DNA from: Pleurodeles waltl
Lineage: Eukaryota; Chordata; Amphibia; Caudata; Salamandridae
Assembly (NCBI RefSeq): GCF_031143425.1
Contig: NC_090444.1
Span: 1,536,784,782 to 1,536,848,781, forward strand
Reading direction: 5' to 3'
DNA: 64,000 bases
The position numbers and the translations under genes were made by a program. The notes under the pieces were generated by a model that was not told where the DNA came from, did no database searches, and was given only the letters and a program-made list of their open reading frames with translations. This document shows, in pieces, positions 59,476 through 64,000 of the stretch (position 1 is the first letter of the stretch; every line of letters begins with the position of its first letter).

Positions 59476-60440
59476 TGATCTTCGGTGACTTTTCCCCAGC
59501 GGCGGTGAGGCGGTAGGGGGGTGCGGTGGTGTTCGGTGTTTTTCTGGAAAGAGAAATGGATGCAGTGATGGTCGGTCCAGTGGAGTTCGGAGGTGTGGCT
59601 GAAGGAGATGTGGTTGCTTGAAGTGAAGAGTGGGTCAAGGGTGTGGCCGGCGATGTGGGTGGGAGTGTTGACCAGCTGGCGGAGTCCGAGGTTGGAGAGG
59701 TTGGTGGTCAGGGATGCAGTATTGACGTCATTCTTGTTTTCCAGGTGGAAGTTTAGGTCTCCCAGGAGGATGTAGTCTGAAGAGGCGAGGGCGTGGGTGC
59801 TTGCGAGGTCGGAGACGGCGTCGCTGAAGAGGGCTCTGGGTCCTGCAGGGCGTAAATGAGGGTTCCTCTGAGGGTAGTGTTGGGGTCTGTGTGAATCTGG
59901 AAGTGGAGGTGTTCGGCTGTCTTGAGGGTGTCGTCCGTGTGGGTGCGGATCTTAAGGGTAGATTTGTGGGCGATGGCTATTCCTCCGCCGATTCCGTTGG
60001 TGCGATCTCTTCTGGTGATCTTGTAGCCGTCAGGGATGGCGATGGCGATGTCAGGGGCCGAGGAGTCGTTCCACCAGGTTTCGGTCAGGAAGGCTATGTC
60101 TGGGGCGGTGGTGTCGAGCAGGTCCCAGAGTTCGAAGGCATGCTTTCGTGCGGAGCGTGTGTTGAGGAGGATGCAGTGCAGGTGGTTGGTGTTGGTTGTT
60201 GCTGGTTTCGTTGTTTTGTTGCAGGTGAAGTTGCAGGTGCGGCAGGAAAAAGGTCCTTTGGTGTGCTTCGGGGTGGCCAGGAAGCACTCTGAGGAGGGGC
60301 CAGGGTTGAGGGCGAGGAGTTCGCTGGCCGAGTAGCGAAGGCATGGGGCGCGGGGGCGTGAGGACCAGGGGGGGTGGCGCTGGGCGCGGTCCAGGCGCGG
60401 ACGGGCGCAGACGGTCTTGCCTCTGGCACGCCTCTGGCGC
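59476..60440 (-). pseudogene. L2/CR1-like AP-type endonuclease domain (two frameshifts)
   Basis: Minus-strand reading: LLNTRSARKHAFELWDLLD and then LTETWWND (60088 down), GGGIAIAHKSTLKIRTHT, GTLIYALQ; frameshift at about 59850; SDYILLGDLNFHLENKN (59770 down), NTPTHIAGHTLDPLFTS, HWTDHHCIHF (59584-59558). These are the catalytic Glu, the GDLN and the TDHH motif of the endonuclease that nicks target DNA. A second frameshift near 59475 leads into RT. Upstream, a CX2C...CX3C-like Cys pattern (SCRTCNFTC) lies at about 60240. Confidence 0.8.
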
Positions 60441-60455
60441 GCCAGCGGCGCGGCC

Positions 60456-61323
60456 GCGCAGCGCCAGCCATTAAGAAGGGAGGGGGGAGGGAGGAGCAGC
60501 TGGGAGGCGGGAGGCGGGAGGGAGCGGCGAATGGGGGCACGAGGGGGGCGGGGCCGCAGGGAGGCAGCGGCAAGGGGAGATCAGCAAGGAGGAGCGCCCA
60601 AGGGGCAAAAAAAGACCAGGGAAAAAGGCACAAAACAGTAAGGAAACAAACTTAAAAAAGGCACAAAATACAATAATGGCACAAGTTACACTCGGGGTAC
60701 AGCAATCAGAGGGGCACAACGGGGGCAGAAGCGCAAGGAGGCAAGGCGCTGAAAAAACGGAAAAACACTTACAGACGGCGAAAAGCGCTACACGGGTCAA
60801 GTGAGGCTTCTCAGGGCGTCGAACACGCTAGCAGCAGCGTGGGCTGGGGTCAGAGGCAGGAGACAGCAGGTTGGTGCTGCGGACGTGGGGGGTGAGCTCT
60901 GGACCAAAAACAGGTCAGAGGTCGCTCACTCGCACCGCGCAGCGCCAGCCATTAAGAAGGGAGGAGGGAGGGAGGAGCAGCTGGGAGGCGGGAGGCGGGA
61001 GGGAGCGGCGAATAGGGGTGCGAGGGGGGCGGGGCCGCAGGGAGGCAGCGGCAAGGGGAGATCAGCAAGGGGGAGCGCACAAGGGGCGAAAAAAGACCAG
61101 GGAAAAAGGCACAAAACAGTAAGGAAACAAACTTAAAAAAGGCACAAAATACAATAATGGCACAAGTTACACTCGGGGTACAGCAATCAGAGGGGCACAA
61201 CGGGGGCAGAAGCGCAAGGAGGCAAGGCGCTGAAAAAACAGAAAAACACTTACAGACGGCGAAAAGCGCTACACGGGTCAAGTGAGGCTTCTCAGGGCCT
61301 CGAACACGCTAGCAGCAGTGTGG
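60456..61323 (-). repeat. Two tandem 5' UTR units of the L2/CR1-like LINE
   Basis: The segments 60456-60842 and 60937-61323 are almost identical (offset 481; only a handful of substitutions in ~385 bases). They are separated by ~95 bases of other sequence (60843-60936). They are GC-rich on one side (GGCGGGAGGCGGGAGGGAGC) and A-rich on the other (AAAAGGCACAAAA). The position at the 5' end of the element makes tandem promoter units, as known from rodent L1 elements, a reasonable inference. Confidence 0.8.
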
Positions 61324-61335
61324 ATAATGTTCAGA

Positions 61336-61527
61336 GGATAATGTTTCAAAATGGTCTAAACCAAGACTGTGTTTTTAACAACAAGAAAAATGTGCCCTAT
61401 ATTTAGTATATTTGTCACCAAACGTTTGAAAATAAATTCATTATTCTATCCAGAAATTCGGAGGCGCTTGTATCTAGCCTTCTCTATGCAGATCACTTGG
61501 TTTTAATGGATTGTACTCAAAATCAAC
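61336..61527 (+). pseudogene. Older LINE reverse transcriptase, right half
   Basis: One frame with a single TAG reads QNGLNQDCVF (motif B, QGC changed to QDC) and ends SSLLYADHLVLMDCTQN (motif C at 61485-61496, second Asp codon changed to His CAC). It continues the protein interrupted at 57330 and is cut at 61527 by LTR copy 3. Confidence 0.65.
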
Positions 61528-63239
61528 TGTTAGAAATTGAGTCTCTGGTTGGCAGTCAGTTTGCACTCTGTCCAAGCAGTGACCCTCACTCTAGCCAGGG
61601 TAAGGGAGATGGACAGATCATATAACCCCTGCTACCCCCTTGGTAGCTTGGCACAAGCAGGCAGGCCTATCTCAGAAGCAATGTGTAACATATTTATACA
61701 ATCATGCATATTAACATAGTAAAAACTTCACAAAAGGACTTAGAAAAATAGCCCATATTTATTTGATTAAAACAAGACCATAATGACAAAAATCCAACAT
61801 AAACAAGAAAAGTTATGAATTTCCAAAGATCAAACTTCAATATAGTGCTTAGAAACACAAATGCTGCAATTTGGTGCTATCACAGCTTTGTGATGGAGTC
61901 GTTCCCAACAATCTGACGCCAATGGCGCTGGTCAAGAAGTCACATGGACCCCCAGGTACAGTAGCTTGTAAAAAGGAGGAAATAAGCCAGTGCACGGAGT
62001 CAGAGCAGAGTCAGGTGTGATGGACGTCAGTGACACTGGAACTCAGACTCACAATGTCACGGGACGTCAGGCCTGCAAAGTCAGGCAGGGTTGTCACACT
62101 CCAGCGGAGACCACGGCTTCAATTGCAGGTGGTATCACAGTGTCAGGCAGTGGCTTCAGTGCTGCATCATCTGAAGTCAGGCACTTGGTTTTTCACCAAC
62201 TTTGACTTCCAGGGTCCCAGGAACTGGAATAGGCACAATCTAGCAAATTAGAGTCCACAGACAGTGAACCCAGCTGCTGGTAGGTGAAGTGTTTGCTGTC
62301 CTTGAGACTTCATAACTGGAGGCAAGCTCAGTCCAAGCCCTTAGAGAATCTTCTCAAGGAGGATACACAGTAAAGTCCAGTCTTCGCCCTCTCTAAGGCA
62401 GAAGCAGCAACTGCAGGCCAACCCAGCACAGCACATACAGCAAAGGGGCAGTACTCCTCCTCAAGCTCTTCAGCTCTTCTCCTTGGCAAAGGTTCCTCTT
62501 GATCCAAAAATGTCTAAATGTCTGGGGTTTTGTTTCCACTACTTATACCTTGTTCTGCCTTTGAAGTAGGTAAACTTCAAAGGAAAGTCTCTGTTGTTGA
62601 TAAGATCCTGCCTTGCCCAGGCCTGGCCCCAGACACACACCAAGGGGTTGGAGACTGCATTGCGTGAGGACAGGCACAGCCCTTTCAGATGTAAGTGTCA
62701 GCTCCTCATCCCCATTCTATCCCAGGAAACTCATCAGGATATGCAGACTACACCCTCACTGCTTAGAGGGAAGTCATAACAGCCCGACTGTCAGTCTGAC
62801 TAAGACGTGAAATACACAAGCAGGCAGAAGCACAGAATCGTTTAAGCAAGAAAATGCCCACTTTCTAAAAGTAGCATTTTCAAACTGATAATCTAAAAAC
62901 CAACTGTACCAAAATACGTATTTTTAAATTGTGAGTTCAAAGACCCTAAACTTCACATCTCCATCTGCTCCCAATGGGAAACTGCACTTAAAAGATATTT
63001 AAATGCAGGCCCCATGTTAACCTATGAGAGAGATAGGCCTTTCAATAGTGAAAAACAAATTTGGAAGTATTTCACTGCCAGGATATGTAAAACACATCAG
63101 TACATGCCCTAACTTTATCATACATTGCACCCTGCCCATGGGGCTATCTAGAGCATACCTTAGGGGTGTCTTATATGTACAAAAATTTAAGGTTTTACCA
63201 GGTGGAATTGGCAGTTTAAAACTGCAGACACAAACATGG
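61528..63239 (+). mobile_element. LTR-family copy 3 (3' truncated)
   Basis: Starts TGTTAGAAATTGAGTCTC and follows copy 1: GGTTGGCAGTCAGT, GACCCTCACTCTAGCCAGGG, CCTTGGTAGCTTGGCACAAG, then TTCCAGGGTCCCAGGAACTG, 'AAGCAGCAACTGCAGG', CTCTTCAGCTCTTCTCC, CTTTCTAAAAGTAGCATTTT and ACATTGCACCCTGCCC. Homology stops near 63239, without the TCTAACA end. Its uninterrupted sequence at about 63075-63095 fixes the target duplication of the element at 2058-2687. Confidence 0.75.
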
Positions 63240-64000
63240 TGTTCCTGTATTTAGTGGCTCTGAAAGCTGTCAATGTATGCGTACTATTGGAGGCATTCAA
63301 GACAATTTTTTGCTATTCTTGGCATAACAGTGGCAATATTGCATATCATGGAGACACTCTTTGTTCCATTCTGGGTATCCTTTGTGCACCAGTAGCCCTT
63401 ACCTCACATACTGTAGTCATGCATGGATCACCTCTGGTTGTCCTTGCATATATCTTACTCATCCCTCACATACTGAAGACAATCATGAAGACATTCAGGT
63501 CATCCTTTTAAATAATACAGTCTGTTTCTTAACTCCTACATTCTGGGCAATAATGACAAGACTCTGGCAATAGCAGACATAAATGTGGCCCATCCTTGAC
63601 ACACTGTCAGCAATGCTGGTAGCATTCTGATAATCCTTGACATTCACTATCTAACTAGGCATAATAGTGGCTCAGACATGATATATTGCTTACATTCATT
63701 TTTAATGTCCTGGCTATTTCTAGCATAATGGTGTGTAGGCTTAGATTATTATGGCCATTCTTGAAATAATTCTCTATGTCCTTAACAGTGGTGAAAATCC
63801 ATACCATGTGATCGACATCCCTACTCACTGATTCTGATGATAAATGGACATGCTTGGTACTAGTGGGTACTTCGTAAAGATAATAAGGGGACGCTAGTGG
63901 CTCAAACGTGTGTTTACTCAAAATCTTAACGTGGCACTTCAATAAAAATACCTTGTTTTTTAAATAAAATATACATTTTCTGTTTGGAGGAATTAAACTT
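63240..64000. other. No gene; possible degenerate repeats
   Basis: Loose recurrence of phrases such as TCTTGGCATAACAGTGGCAA and GGCATAATAGTGGC suggests a decayed dispersed or tandem repeat. The short open frames carry no known motif. Confidence 0.35.

Larger units (their letters stand above)
57331..61323 (-). mobile_element. L2/CR1-like LINE, near full length
   Basis: Read on the minus strand: two tandem GC-rich 5' units (61323-60456), a coding region with endonuclease (about 60440-59475), RT (59475-57424) and a short 3' UTR ending GCGCTTTATAAATTATTG with an (ATTG)n tail (57350-57331). The coding region has only two frameshifts, so this is a fairly young copy. It lies between motifs A and B of an older RT gene. 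I saw no convincing target duplication, only a weak ATGT(A)TTTCAA similarity near both ends. Confidence 0.85.

Noticed and set aside
60094..60633. Minus-strand open frame of 179 codons, Pro/Ala-rich
   Set aside because: The endonuclease motifs are in another frame over part of this span, and the rest is the GC-rich 5' unit; composition alone explains the openness.

Overview
This window looks like intergenic DNA from a very large vertebrate genome, most likely a salamander and probably a newt such as Pleurodeles. That assignment is inference. It rests on the mixture of a DIRS-type remnant, L1/Tx1-like and L2/CR1-like LINEs, an endogenous retrovirus remnant, kilobase-scale LTRs and GGCGG-rich inverted-repeat DNA elements with 3-bp target duplications. 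I found no host protein-coding gene, no tRNA or rRNA gene and no CRISPR array. Every coding signal I could identify belongs to a transposable element, and almost all of it is broken.

Layout. 1-3.3 kb is a three-deep nest: a hairpin-rich element (1-402 and 3142-3323) is split by an LTR (403-3141), which is split by a 630-bp element built almost wholly of successive hairpins (2058-2687). A sister of the outer element lies at 4246-5031. 6.95-9.0 kb holds a minus-strand DIRS-like remnant with gag-like, RT-end and RNase H segments. 13.7-14.6 kb and 15.2-20.4 kb are degenerate tandem repeats; the second is split by a 3.1-kb LTR-like insertion (16403-19517). 20.7-21.7 kb is an inverted-repeat element around a G-rich minisatellite. 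26.4-34.05 kb is a decayed endogenous retrovirus (gag, nucleocapsid, protease, start of RT) into which a 6-kb L1/Tx1-like LINE has jumped (27990-33984) with a 14-bp target duplication. An L2-like 3' fragment follows.

39.4-41.5 kb is a clean 2,092-bp LTR-type insertion with TG...CA ends and a 5-bp duplication (GTGAA). It defines the LTR family seen at 403-3141, 50.2-51.16 kb and 61.5-63.2 kb. 45.97-46.41 kb is a foldback with 58-bp arms. 47.1, 53.0 and 55.5 kb carry further small inverted-repeat elements. 57.3-61.3 kb is a near full-length minus-strand L2/CR1-like LINE with two tandem 5' units of about 385 bp, inserted between RT motifs A and B of an older LINE; the right end of that older LINE is cut by another LTR copy.

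The parts do not form a pathway. They record serial insertion. The most unusual signals are the chains of independent hairpins with 3-bp duplications, the duplicated 5' region of the L2-like LINE, and nesting precise enough to order the insertions.
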